NCBI GenBank assembly: GCA_900095095.1
Contig: FMBT01000297.1
Coordinates: forward strand, 186,001-250,000
DNA from: Fragilariopsis cylindrus CCMP1102
Lineage: Eukaryota; Bacillariophyta; Bacillariophyceae; Bacillariales; Bacillariaceae
Direction: 5' to 3'
Length of the DNA: 64,000 nt
Made by a program: the position numbers and the translations under genes. The notes beneath the pieces were generated by a model, which saw nothing but the letters and a program-made list of their open reading frames with translations, was not told the DNA's origin and searched no databases. Each line of letters opens with the position of its first letter. Within the stretch, counting starts at the first letter, position 1. Shown in pieces: positions 55,378-64,000 of the stretch.

Positions 55378-56742
55378 GATAGTTTTTCAGTCTTGTTGTT
55401 CTGCTTTTTCAAATAAATCAAAATGATATGTATTCAAAAATGGGATCACTAGTATCTGGAACAAAAAAATCAATGGCGGGTAACGTTAGGATAAAGAAAC
55501 GAGGTATAGCAAAATACAAAAGAATTAGTATCAAAGATCAGATGAAAAAACCGAAGTTTTTATTACATGCTCGATTATCAATCGGGATGTACGAATGACG
55601 TAAATCAATCGGTATCTTTCTTGACTGATGGGTGGAGGTAGATAAAAGGATATGGTCTACAGTAGATGTCTACTCTCTCTCTATTATGGATTTACTTACC
55701 TTACTGGTTACTGAATGATGTATGTAATCGTAATTGAAATTTAAAAAAAGTTGGGTCACCTTCCTAATGCATTCAATAAGAGCATTGATTTATTTATGTT
55801 CAGTAATATGTTTATTAAAAACACAAGACAATAATGCGTGGACTGTTCAGTGTTACAATGGGATGCATCTGCGTTTTACAGGTGGTTTGACTTGCGCGAA
55901 AACTTTATTATGAGGAAGGGGAGATCCGAGATGTCGATTTCCACTCACAATATGTATATTATTAGTATCATATATAAGAAGATATATAACAACATATATG
56001 GAATAAAAATGATGACCCATTTTCTTTATTCTTTTTAGAGTGTGACTTTGACCAAGCATTGCTGACCATATTATTAACTTATTATTTAATTATAGTAGCT
56101 GCCTCTTCGGTCCTCAAAGCCTTAGAAAGACAGAAAGTCACCGGACTACCCGCCACTGTACTACACTACTACACTGTATTGATTAAAGTAACTCTTGGAG
56201 GGCACACAACCTCGGACGATTTCTGTGCTCATACCTATTCGATGGCAACAAGTGCACAGTCGAATTCGATGGCAATAATTACAGTTATAAGATAAGAATG
56301 CACTGTCGATCTGAAACAATGGCAATACAAACAATACATAGCATGGCCTAAACATAACTCCACCACTCAGTAGTTAATGATCATCTCAGGGATGTGGCAA
56401 AAAAAAAACCACCTAAAGGGGGAAAATCCCATGAACAATGTTGGTATAGAAACCCAATTTTGTGCTGTTGCAACAGCACTGATTGATTATGAATAGCCAT
56501 TAACTAGCACCACCTAAATCGCGCCATGGCATCAAGTGTAAGCACTAGTTAAAGAACTAATCATATCAGAAACATCAATCATCTATACATACGAAATGTG
56601 TGTGGTCCATTCATCTTTGAATGGAGGCTGCGCCAAGACTGACAGGGTCATACTCCCCAGGTATCTTGCTACTACTTCTGTTCCTACATTACTGTAAAGG
56701 ATAATCAAAAGAGGCTCACCTAGCTTGTATGTGGGTCTCCTT
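55378..56742. other. Intergenic region
   Basis: About 1.37 kb upstream of the HMG gene, without a credible coding frame or recognised repeat. Confidence 0.4.
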
Positions 56743-57332
56743 TTAACAGGATTCCTGTTATAAGGAATTTTGCAATATTTTACGCGTGTTAATAACACGC
56801 GTTAATTTGAAGAAGAAATTTTCAAAAATAAGATGAAAATCTTTGGAAGCTGATAATAATAAAAATACTAGTGCAAAAACGTACAAATTTGACGCATTCA
56901 AGAATCGAACCAACGTCCATATATTCGACCGCGGTGGGGCAATGCCAACTCGACCACATCAGTAGTTATGATGATTCGTATGAATATATACATATTTTGA
57001 GTATATATATTTTAAAAAAATCGCGCAGAAAACCACTTAGAATATTCCACACGCTTTTACACGTGCCGGGTTCAATTCCTGCACCTCTTCGCGAATTTTC
57101 CCAGAGGGCTCTTCCGATTTATTATTATTGCCCGATATTACGCTGTAGGTGCGGACCATACAAGGAACTTTTCGTGTATTTTCACTGAATAAGAAAGCAC
57201 ACGTTGTTGAACGGAGACGCGCTGTGTCTCAATAGGGGGGTATAGGTCCATTTTTTGAGGGAAATACACCCCCACAAAAATTGACCCCCAAAAGTGGCTC
57301 GCCACCGCGAGCCATAACAGGAATCCTGTTAA
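56743..57332. mobile_element. MITE-like element with 19-bp terminal inverted repeats
   Basis: TTAACAGGATTCCTGTTAT (56743-56761) and its exact reverse complement (57314-57332) bound about 590 bp with no ORF for a transposase. Because the end is itself almost palindromic (AACAGGA/TCCTGTT), the pair could also be read as hairpins. Inside lie another palindrome (ACGCGTGTT/AACACGCGT, 56782-56802), a hairpin next to the right end (TGGCTCG/CGAGCCA, 57295-57314), and tRNA-like boxes. No clear target-site duplication flanks it. Confidence 0.5.
56891..56963 (-). other. tRNA-like A and B boxes (possible SINE-type remnant)
   Basis: On the minus strand, an A-box-like TGGTCGAGTTGG (56956-56945) precedes a B-box-like GGTTCGATTC (56911-56902) at about tRNA spacing. 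The acceptor and T stems do not pair, so it is not a working tRNA. It lies within the MITE-like element. Confidence 0.3.
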
Positions 57333-57369
57333 CTACCATTCGGTCTTGTCGCCAGCCACGTACTTATTT

Positions 57370-57570
57370 GTTTCACTGCGCGCATGTGCGCGATCTGTAA
57401 GAGTGACCAAAGTACGGACTTAGTCCCAAGCTGGCTGTTTCCTCAGTCGTGCATGTAATCAATATGGTTTCACTGCGCGCATGTGCGCGATTCCCTGGAG
57501 TGACCGATATACAGACAGACCTTGAAAATGACGTCATCACTTCAATCTTCACCTGTGCGCATGTGCGCGA
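57370..57570. repeat. Three copies of a GCGCATGTGCGC palindrome
   Basis: GCGCA-TG-TGCGC followed by GA occurs at about 57381, 57478 and 57557. The first two are preceded by the same gtttcactgcgc and followed by ga, a short variable part and gtgac. Spacing is roughly 97 and 79 bp, so this is a degraded tandem array. Confidence 0.75.
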
Positions 57571-58341
57571 TTCCCAGGATTGACGAAGTACTGACAGACC
57601 GGATGTGATACAAGAAAAATCCCTTGGTTCCGATGAACCGCACCTCCGCTGTCGTTGCCTCTGCTAACCTCTGTTTAACTCGTACTCCGTACCGAAATAC
57701 AGGACGCTGTTACAAGCTAACAACCAACATTTTTCTCCTGTTCTTTCAACCATACTGCCCTACTAGTTGGTATCAAGACACACAGAGTTCACCAGTCAAA
57801 ACGAGGGACCGGATAGAACTTTACTCGTCGTCGAAAAAACACCGTGTAAAATCACGGCGAAAACAACGCGACGAGGACAACCCTTTTTCAATTTTCCGCG
57901 CGCAGGATTGTGCTGAACATATTATTATATACTACTCTATGCATTGTTTTTACTTTCTATAGATTTTTTCAACATGTTGTGACAAAACATATATGATGTC
58001 ATGTGTGTGGATTTATTATCCAACCAAATTTTAATTCAAAGGGAAGCTCACAAACCCACTGTATCCCCTGCCCCATATACCAATCATTTGATGCCTGTAC
58101 TGTAAAGAAGACGGTAGAATCTTGTCATAGGGCACTGAAATATTAGTGTATTGTCTGTTGGAAGTCATAAGTGGTAGGTAGCAAAATACACAATACACTA
58201 ATCTTGTCATTGTCAGAAACGATCTCTCCTATACCTACCAATTGTGTTTTGAAGTACCCTGCCCTGCCTGGAGTAGTGTCTTATCTTCACATCAGCCAAT
58301 AGCAGGTAGGTGGAGCTACTGTTGCTCTCTCATTTTTGGTC

Positions 58342-58343
<2 letters not shown>
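57571..58343. other. Intergenic region
   Basis: About 770 bp with no recognised gene. The open frame at 57624-57962 lacks known motifs, and I do not support it as a gene. Confidence 0.35.

Positions 58344-58373
<30 letters not shown>
58344..58373. repeat. (AC)n microsatellite
   Basis: Fifteen AC dinucleotides without interruption. Confidence 0.95.
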
Positions 58374-58568
58374 GCATTGCATTGATGCTGACACAATCAA
58401 GCTTTTTTGTAGATCTAATTCCAAGGATCCTGCCAGCCATATAAAGGAGGAACACTTTACTTATATTATAATGAAGCTAAGCTAAGCCAATCATGATTTA
58501 ATGTCTTGCATCCAAAATGACAAGATCGCTCCAAACCTGGTTTGATAAAATACGGACCAGTCAGAATC

Positions 58569-58632
58569 ACTTTTGAAAAGTACGCTTTTCACAAGTGAAT
58601 ACTTTTGAAAAGTACGCTTTTTACAAGTGAAT
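58569..58632. repeat. 32-bp tandem duplication
   Basis: acttttgaaaagtacgcttt continues to tcacaagtgaat at 58569-58600 and recurs at 58601-58632 with one change. Each unit holds the small palindrome CTTTTGAAAAG. Confidence 0.9.
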
Positions 58633-58694
58633 GTTACAGAGCAAACGTGAGTCGTATTGGTCGAATGAGACGAGAGATATAATATTTGTAAGTA

Positions 58695-58762
58695 TAGGGT
58701 TAGGGTTAGGAACCCAAAGAGAACACAAAGAACACAAAGAACACAGAGAACACATAGAGAAC
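58695..58762. repeat. Short TTAGGG run followed by an imperfect AACACAAAG array
   Basis: tagggttagggttagg (58695-58710) is about 2.5 telomere-type units. Directly after it comes a purine-rich array of gaacacaaa and gaacac units to about 58762. Confidence 0.75.
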
Positions 58763-59142
58763 AGAAAGTTCCGATACGGTAGAGGTACCAAATTGGATCC
58801 AAAATAACTGAACAAGTGAAAGGAGCGCTAACAGTATTTATAAGAGATAGTATTCACCCAGCAACAGCAAGCTCCTTGATGTATCAGTTGTTCCCATACG
58901 TAACAAGAAACTAATTAGTAAAGAATATATATACGGAAATAATAAGTCAGTACTAGTCTATGAACGATTAGTGTGTACACCCTATAGGCTATTACGGAAG
59001 TAGGTCATCTTCGGAAGAGGATTAGGGTTCCAGTCTATTCCTCCTTTAGTATCTTCTATTAGTAATTTGCATAGATATTTCGAACTGATCCCCTCATCTA
59101 AAAGTATACCTTTCGCCAGGACTGCGAAAGATTTATCATGGT

Positions 59143-59306
59143 TGGTTCAAGTTCTGTTGCATTTTCACTCACTACCACAGCATAGTTTCACTTTGCTTGC
59201 TTGTCTTGCTTCCAAAATGACAAGGCATCATCACTTCAAACCTGGCTGGTCCAAGTTCTGTTGCATTTTCACTCACTACCACAACATTGTTTCACCTTTG
59301 CTTGCT
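59143..59306. repeat. Tandem repeat with 104-bp period
   Basis: tggttcaagttctgttgcat continues through tttcactcactaccacaRca and ttgcttgct at 59143-59201, and recurs from 59247. The linking part (gtcttgcttccaaaatgacaag to caaacctgg) has a third relative at about 58501-58541. Confidence 0.8.
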
Positions 59307-59693
59307 GGTGCATGCATTTCGAGGGTACAATTATTATTATGGGGTACCAGGTAATCTCGTGGCAGGAGTTATTTTTTTGTTTTTCCATCCTTCGCTTCAG
59401 CTTGACACGATCGATTTACGTGAGCGAAGAAGTACCAATATGCGAACACTGTGGTGGTGCGTAAGTAGATCTGTAGGAAAAAGTATGTGTTTGTTATGCC
59501 CTACACCCAATTCGAAGAGGAACAAAGAAGAAGGAGAGTGACTGGGACACAAACGACTCTATCGGTACATCTTCTCAAGTCGTATTGTGTTGGTCACATG
59601 CATCAAACTTCAACAACCACGGCAGCAAATACTTTATCTCCAATCACTCACCATAATTTTTCATTCATACTCTATCCCATCACAATCAAATCA
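59307..59693. promoter_or_regulatory. Upstream region of the RING-H2 gene
   Basis: It holds the probable promoter and 5' UTR. The coding frame is open upstream to a GTG at 59487 and an ATG at 59496, so a longer N-terminus cannot be excluded. Confidence 0.35.
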
Positions 59694-61106
59694 ATGCAAA
59701 GATCAACTCAAAAAGAAAAAATGGGAATTATGATGATGTATAGTAATAGGATTCCTTTTCGAAGCGGTAATCGTAGACTTAGTCTTTCGAAGAATATGAC
59801 AGGGACGACGACAACGACGTCTGCATCAATGATGATGTTATTGCTGACTCTTTCATTTGCGTTAGTATCCTCTACTATGGCACAAGACAACAACACGAAT
59901 AACACCATTTCCCCCGAAATAGTTAGTTATAACGGTACTGATGATGCTGATGCTGCTACTGAAACTGAAATTGAAAATGATATTGATACCTACGACGGTA
60001 CTGATTGGAAAGGTTATACGTTCTTAACATTCCGTTTTGGGATATTTGTTATGATAATATGTTTTCCATGTTATCGTGGATTAAGAATTTGGTATGAGGC
60101 AGGTGGTAGAATATTATTTCGTCGTAGTAATGATAATGTTAATGTTAATAATGAAAACAATGAGAATGGTGGTGTTACTAGTCCGAGGACTATTAGTAGT
60201 GGATATATTACTGGTTTACGATATCAACCAGCCGACATGGACCGGTGGTTAATGTTATCAGGTATGTATGCACATGATAATAATAATAATAATAATGGTG
60301 GTCATAACAATAATGGTGGTGGTGGTGTTGGTGGGGGTAATGGTACTCCTGCGAATAAAGCAAAACTTACCGAACAGGAAGTATCTGCTTTACCAGAAAT
60401 TATATACAAAAGTAATGAGCACGAGAACTACGATGCTGATGACATCGAAACAAATAATGATGTCGACAGAAGAATTAACAACGGAGATAACGATGCAGAA
60501 TCGGGGGTAAAAATACAAAACGAAATGAGAAATCATGGTAATGGCGATGATGATGACAATAACGATAACGATAACAACGCGACTATTATTGTTAATGATA
60601 ATGATAATAACAATGACAATGATGATGGTACTAATGATGAAGAAGCACCAAATCGAAATCATCGTCAAAGAACTATTCATACGACAACCACAAATACATC
60701 ATGTTCAATTTGTATTGATGAATTTGAAGATGGTGAAAAAATTAGACTGTTGCCATTATGTGGTCACGCGTATCATACCGAATGTATTCATCCATGGTTA
60801 ACAGAACGACAGGGATGTTGTCCATATTGCAAAAGTCCTGTTATCTGTAGAGAGATAATAGAGGATGGTGGCGATGAATCAGACAACGAACGTCGTGAAC
60901 GTCGTCAAGATGATGAACATCAAAATGATAATGACAATAATAATGATATTATAATAGAAAATCAGAATGATGATAATAATGATATGGTCGATGTCGATCT
61001 TGAGACTAATAATTATACTACCAACAACAACAACAACAGCAATTATAATAACAGCAATTTCTACGGTTTTGGAAATGCCATGTCCTCATCGCGATCTCCG
61101 CCGTAG
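59694..61106 (+). CDS. Transmembrane RING-H2 protein (putative E3 ubiquitin ligase)
   Basis: 470 residues from ATG 59694, in a single exon; earlier in-frame ATGs exist (59496, 59598), but the stretch between reads like untranslated sequence. A signal-type segment, [19 protein letters not shown], precedes a lumenal Asn/Thr/Asp stretch. The membrane span is [17 protein letters not shown], followed by a cytosolic [17 protein letters not shown] long Asn/Asp-rich linker leads to the RING-H2 finger: [26 protein letters not shown] and CCPYCKSPV. The metal ligands run C-C-C-H-H-C-C-C. Known: this layout (signal, span, RING-H2) is that of endomembrane E3 ligases such as the RNF13/ATL types. Substrate is unknown. 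Confidence 0.82.
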   Translation: MQRSTQKEKMGIMMMYSNRIPFRSGNRRLSLSKNMTGTTTTTSASMMMLLLTLSFALVSSTMAQDNNTNNTISPEIVSYNGTDDADAATETEIENDIDTYDGTDWKGYTFLTFRFGIFVMIICFPCYRGLRIWYEAGGRILFRRSNDNVNVNNENNENGGVTSPRTISSGYITGLRYQPADMDRWLMLSGMYAHDNNNNNNGGHNNNGGGGVGGGNGTPANKAKLTEQEVSALPEIIYKSNEHENYDADDIETNNDVDRRINNGDNDAESGVKIQNEMRNHGNGDDDDNNDNDNNATIIVNDNDNNNDNDDGTNDEEAPNRNHRQRTIHTTTTNTSCSICIDEFEDGEKIRLLPLCGHAYHTECIHPWLTERQGCCPYCKSPVICREIIEDGGDESDNERRERRQDDEHQNDNDNNNDIIIENQNDDNNDMVDVDLETNNYTTNNNNNSNYNNSNFYGFGNAMSSSRSPP

Positions 61107-62370
61107 CTCGAAGGGAAGGGAATCAGGTGGATTCATTGCCGTCGCGTCTGCAGTCTGTTCCTCCGCCTCCGTAGGAGGAATGTCCTGTCCGCTGTTAGTA
61201 CTAAGGCTCTGCGGCAGGTGCAGTCAGTCATGTGCTCACCGATAGCTCCGCAAACTGCGACTATATGGAGACCAGAATAGAACAGAACAATAAAAGCAGA
61301 CCAAGAAGGCCGTGGGACTATTATTAGGCAATTTGAGCACAATGCATGCATTCCAATATAAATATAGACCAGAGAGAGAAAAGAGAGAGAGTGAGAAAGT
61401 CGTTGCGTATGATGATCGAAATTGGTACTGGGTTCAGTCTGTGCTTATCCATTCAACACAATGGTGGTGTGCTGTATGTATTTTTTTGAAACAATTCCTG
61501 AAGCAAGAGTAGAGAAGGGAGGATACAAACTTGCACACATACATGTCCAAATTCGTCACTTGTTTAAAAGTAAATCTACGCTTGAGTGGATTGTGGATTC
61601 GGACGAAGTGATAGGTAGAGAGAGAGAGAGAGAGAGAAGAAGAAAAAGATACCCTTGCTAAGATCTACCATTCATCGCAAAGTGGAAAATACCACAATTT
61701 AAAAAGTAGGGACTATTGTGTAGTACACACAAGTACGCAGTTGCGAAATAATTTTCACTAAAGTTTGTAGGTTTTTCTTTCTCTCTTTCCTAATAGAGAG
61801 AATAAGAAAGGCGGGTTACCGAGGAAGTAATTCAAAGAAGACCCAATACGATGACAATGCCACAATAAAATATGCTTACTGTTTTCATTTGACGAAGATT
61901 CAATACGAATACAACACGCAGTACCACGGAATACAAATCACACGGATAATAATAATGAAAAATCTATATGTTATATAATATATTTCTCTTTTTAATCCTC
62001 ATTTTGTTCTTAAATCTTTAATTCTTTTCTTCTGCCAAGATAGACAGACCATTTTTGTTTGCTTTTGTATATAATAATGCATCTTCACATCATCACTGTC
62101 ACTATCCGATTTGATTTATGAGACTATTCTACCATCTCTTGCCTTTTTTTTATTCTCATTTGATGATGACTGTGTGTTGTTGTCATTGTTGCTGAAGGGT
62201 ACAGAGATTCTTAGTTGGTGTCGTTGTCTGTGGTATTGTCAGTTTTGTCCTTCTCCTACATCTAATTGTTGCTGCAATCATAACAAAGCAGCAGTCAGAT
62301 CTCTGAGCATTATATTATAAGGATATACAAACCATCCAAGTGGACTGAGTCATTCCATAGCAGCATCAGT
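61107..62370. other. Intergenic region
   Basis: About 1.26 kb with a GA dinucleotide run (61614-61636). No gene signal was seen. Confidence 0.4.
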
Positions 62371-62412
62371 AGAAGAAGAAGAAGAAGAAGAAGAAGAAGA
62401 AGAAGAAGAAGC
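62371..62412. repeat. (GAA)n microsatellite
   Basis: About fourteen uninterrupted AGA/GAA trinucleotides. Confidence 0.95.
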
Positions 62413-63528
62413 AGAATCAGAAAATTCTTCCCTTATATGATCAATGATTATATCCCTGACTTTTCAAATGTCCAAATTTTCTACATGCACGCTGCGCTGA
62501 GATGCAGGTTTGCTAAATTCCTTAGATACATCCTCAATGTCTTGATGGGTGCCTCCCCAAAAGACAAAGCAGAGATTTACAGGTAGATGGTGCATTCCCA
62601 AGTCCAACAGCAAAATAAACTGCAGCATATCACTTCTGGCTGTAGACCAATTAATGTCTTAGTAACAGTGTGATGTTTTTAGTTTGAACGTCCTGGACTA
62701 TTTATTTACTGCTAAAGAACATATTACTAACAATCTGGGATAATCAAGGATCATGGTGCTTGTCTCTATCTCTATTGACAAATGACATTAAGAAAAAATA
62801 TTTGCATGGGGTTTGGATCATACAGTACTCTTCATACTGTTACACTTGATTGTGCACTAGTCATGTGGACTCCTATCCATATTCTTGCCTTTCTCACATC
62901 ATTATTATTAAAAACACAAAGCAAGTAAATATTTAGTAATAATAGTATATTAGTATAACTCGGCAATGTTACCATTTGATAATGCAAAACTCAGAAGCAC
63001 TCTCTTCTGATTTAATGGAATTGAGAATATCTAAGACATCAGTGGCAAGCTTATCAAAATACTCACTCTAATTCAACATATTCTTGAACCACACTTTCAT
63101 AAAATTTAATTACCTCGCCGCCTCGCTCGTAACTAAGAAATAATTCTTTATCCATAAACACGTGTTGAGTTGCCGTAAACGGCTCTTTTAGCTCGCGGCG
63201 TTATGCATGTAAAGAATGGAAAAACGGCTTACATGAGAACTTCGAAACTGCCGATCGATGAAGTCACTCATTTTTTAAATCTTCACTCACCTCTCACATC
63301 ACATCATTATTTGTTATTTATTTACAAACCTTCTCCTCCTATCCCTCGACTTCTGCAAAATTGAATTTGTGTTTACGATCAACACTTACTACAAAGACAA
63401 ACAGATTATAGATTGGGAGAAAAACAATTGATATCGAAATCATCTACAGTACTAAATCGATCATTCTAATATTTGTACCTACCGCTGTTAGAAGATCTAC
63501 TGTATCTTTTGTTAAATTGCTTTCTAGG
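62413..63528. other. Intergenic region
   Basis: About 1.1 kb with no recognised gene. The last 120 bp or so are in frame with the next gene without an upstream ATG, so an upstream exon is possible. Confidence 0.35.
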
Positions 63529-64000
63529 ATGACGGCTGAATGTATCATTCCATCCCGCTCGTGCTCTTCTCCTGATCTCGTTAGAAGCAATGATAATAAT
63601 AAAAACAAAGGCAAAAGTGAGGAGGGCAAAGGGAAAGAATGTGACTTCGTTGTAACAAGATGTCGAGAAATTCTTGATTATTACGAAGTTGAATCCCAAA
63701 GAAATTATGATGATCAAGAACTGCTTATCCGACCGTCAAATAATGAGAGAAGATGGATGGTAGAACAACTTACACGAGATGAACAAGAGGTAGCAGCAGA
63801 ATGCTCCTATGCGTACTGGTTCCTTTCCACACAACAATATCATCAACACCAACTTCAATATCAACATCAATCACCGAATAACAACACGACGATGTTCGTA
63901 CCACCAATAACGGAATCGATACGTCGTGCGGCTGCTATGCAAGAGGCAGGACGACATTTAGCTGGTGCTGACTCTAAGGAAGAGGCATTAAAATTGCTAC
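63529..64000 (+). CDS. Unidentified protein, 3' part outside window
   Basis: The frame from ATG 63529 is open to the window edge (157 codons). A Ser/Asn/Lys-rich start is followed by segments of ordinary composition: CDFVVTRCREILDYYEVESQ, RRWMVEQLTRDEQEVAAECSYAYWFL and, after a His/Gln stretch, ITESIRRAAAMQEAGRHLAGADSKEEALKLL. These look like helices. I do not recognise the family. The ATG follows tttctag, so it might lie just inside an exon whose start is further upstream. Confidence 0.5.
   Translation, partial: MTAECIIPSRSCSSPDLVRSNDNNKNKGKSEEGKGKECDFVVTRCREILDYYEVESQRNYDDQELLIRPSNNERRWMVEQLTRDEQEVAAECSYAYWFLSTQQYHQHQLQYQHQSPNNNTTMFVPPITESIRRAAAMQEAGRHLAGADSKEEALKLL

Noticed and set aside
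57063-57090. B-box-like gggttcaattcc on the plus strand as part of a tRNA
   Set aside because: The T stem nearly pairs, but no A box, anticodon arm or acceptor stem is present upstream.
58695-58710. Chromosome end
   Set aside because: Only about 2.5 TTAGGG units, with genes on both sides.

Overview
The window looks like nuclear DNA of a diatom or a closely related photosynthetic stramenopile. The protein-coding genes are AT-rich and short of introns (0 to 3 each, all GT-AG). The proteins are full of poly-Asn, poly-Asp and poly-Gln runs. Several carry a signal peptide followed by a Phe or Trp transit-peptide start, the bipartite presequence used by secondary red-type plastids. One gene encodes a Lys/Gly/Ser/Tyr-rich, SPT-repeat cell-wall type protein of the silaffin-like style. 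No genus can be fixed from the sequence alone.

Left part (1-15200): the 3'-truncated start of a tRNA 2-selenouridine synthase gene (minus strand); a secreted PLOD-type (lysyl hydroxylase-like) glycosyltransferase with an Asn-Tyr-Gly-rich tail (2510-4984, three exons, one apparent 1-nt frameshift in a 99-bp repeat); an Aven-like RG-rich protein; a SAM-methyltransferase-like protein divergent from a plastid-type ABC-F ATPase, with a 15-bp-arm palindrome between them; a 3-kb gene-poor stretch; and a second, intact glycosyltransferase/NYG paralogue (13033-15182). Middle part (16000-32400): a ThiO-like glycine oxidase with a long acidic tail, a membrane-anchored multicopper oxidase (four exons), a membrane SDR-like protein lacking its catalytic Tyr, a disordered protein, a repeat-rich intergenic region and the silaffin-like wall protein (30593-32335).

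Right part (32900-64000): a CoA-diphosphatase-type Nudix protein fused to a PH domain, a plastid protein of unknown function, a UBL-PUB-STI1-UIM ubiquitin adaptor, a 3CxxC zinc-ribbon ORF abutting a CCCH-HARP-SIM protein, two amidoligase-like paralogues with a duplicated 56-bp upstream block, a frameshifted F-box/LRR gene, a GPI-type surface protein, an ankyrin-like protein, a CRAL-TRIO protein, a two-HMG-box protein, a transmembrane RING-H2 protein and, at the edge, an unidentified partial gene. Between 55.4 and 59.7 kb lies a gene-free block with a MITE-like element, a repeated GCGCATGTGCGC palindrome, tandem repeats and a short TTAGGG run.

The strongest candidate for a linked system is secretory: two paralogous PLOD-type glycosyltransferases with NYG tails and RRL-type processing sites share the window with a lysine-rich, collagen-like (GPPGG/IPPGG) wall protein. 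A second candidate is the head-to-head block of a CCCH-HARP-SIM protein and an amidoligase. All functional links between genes are inference.
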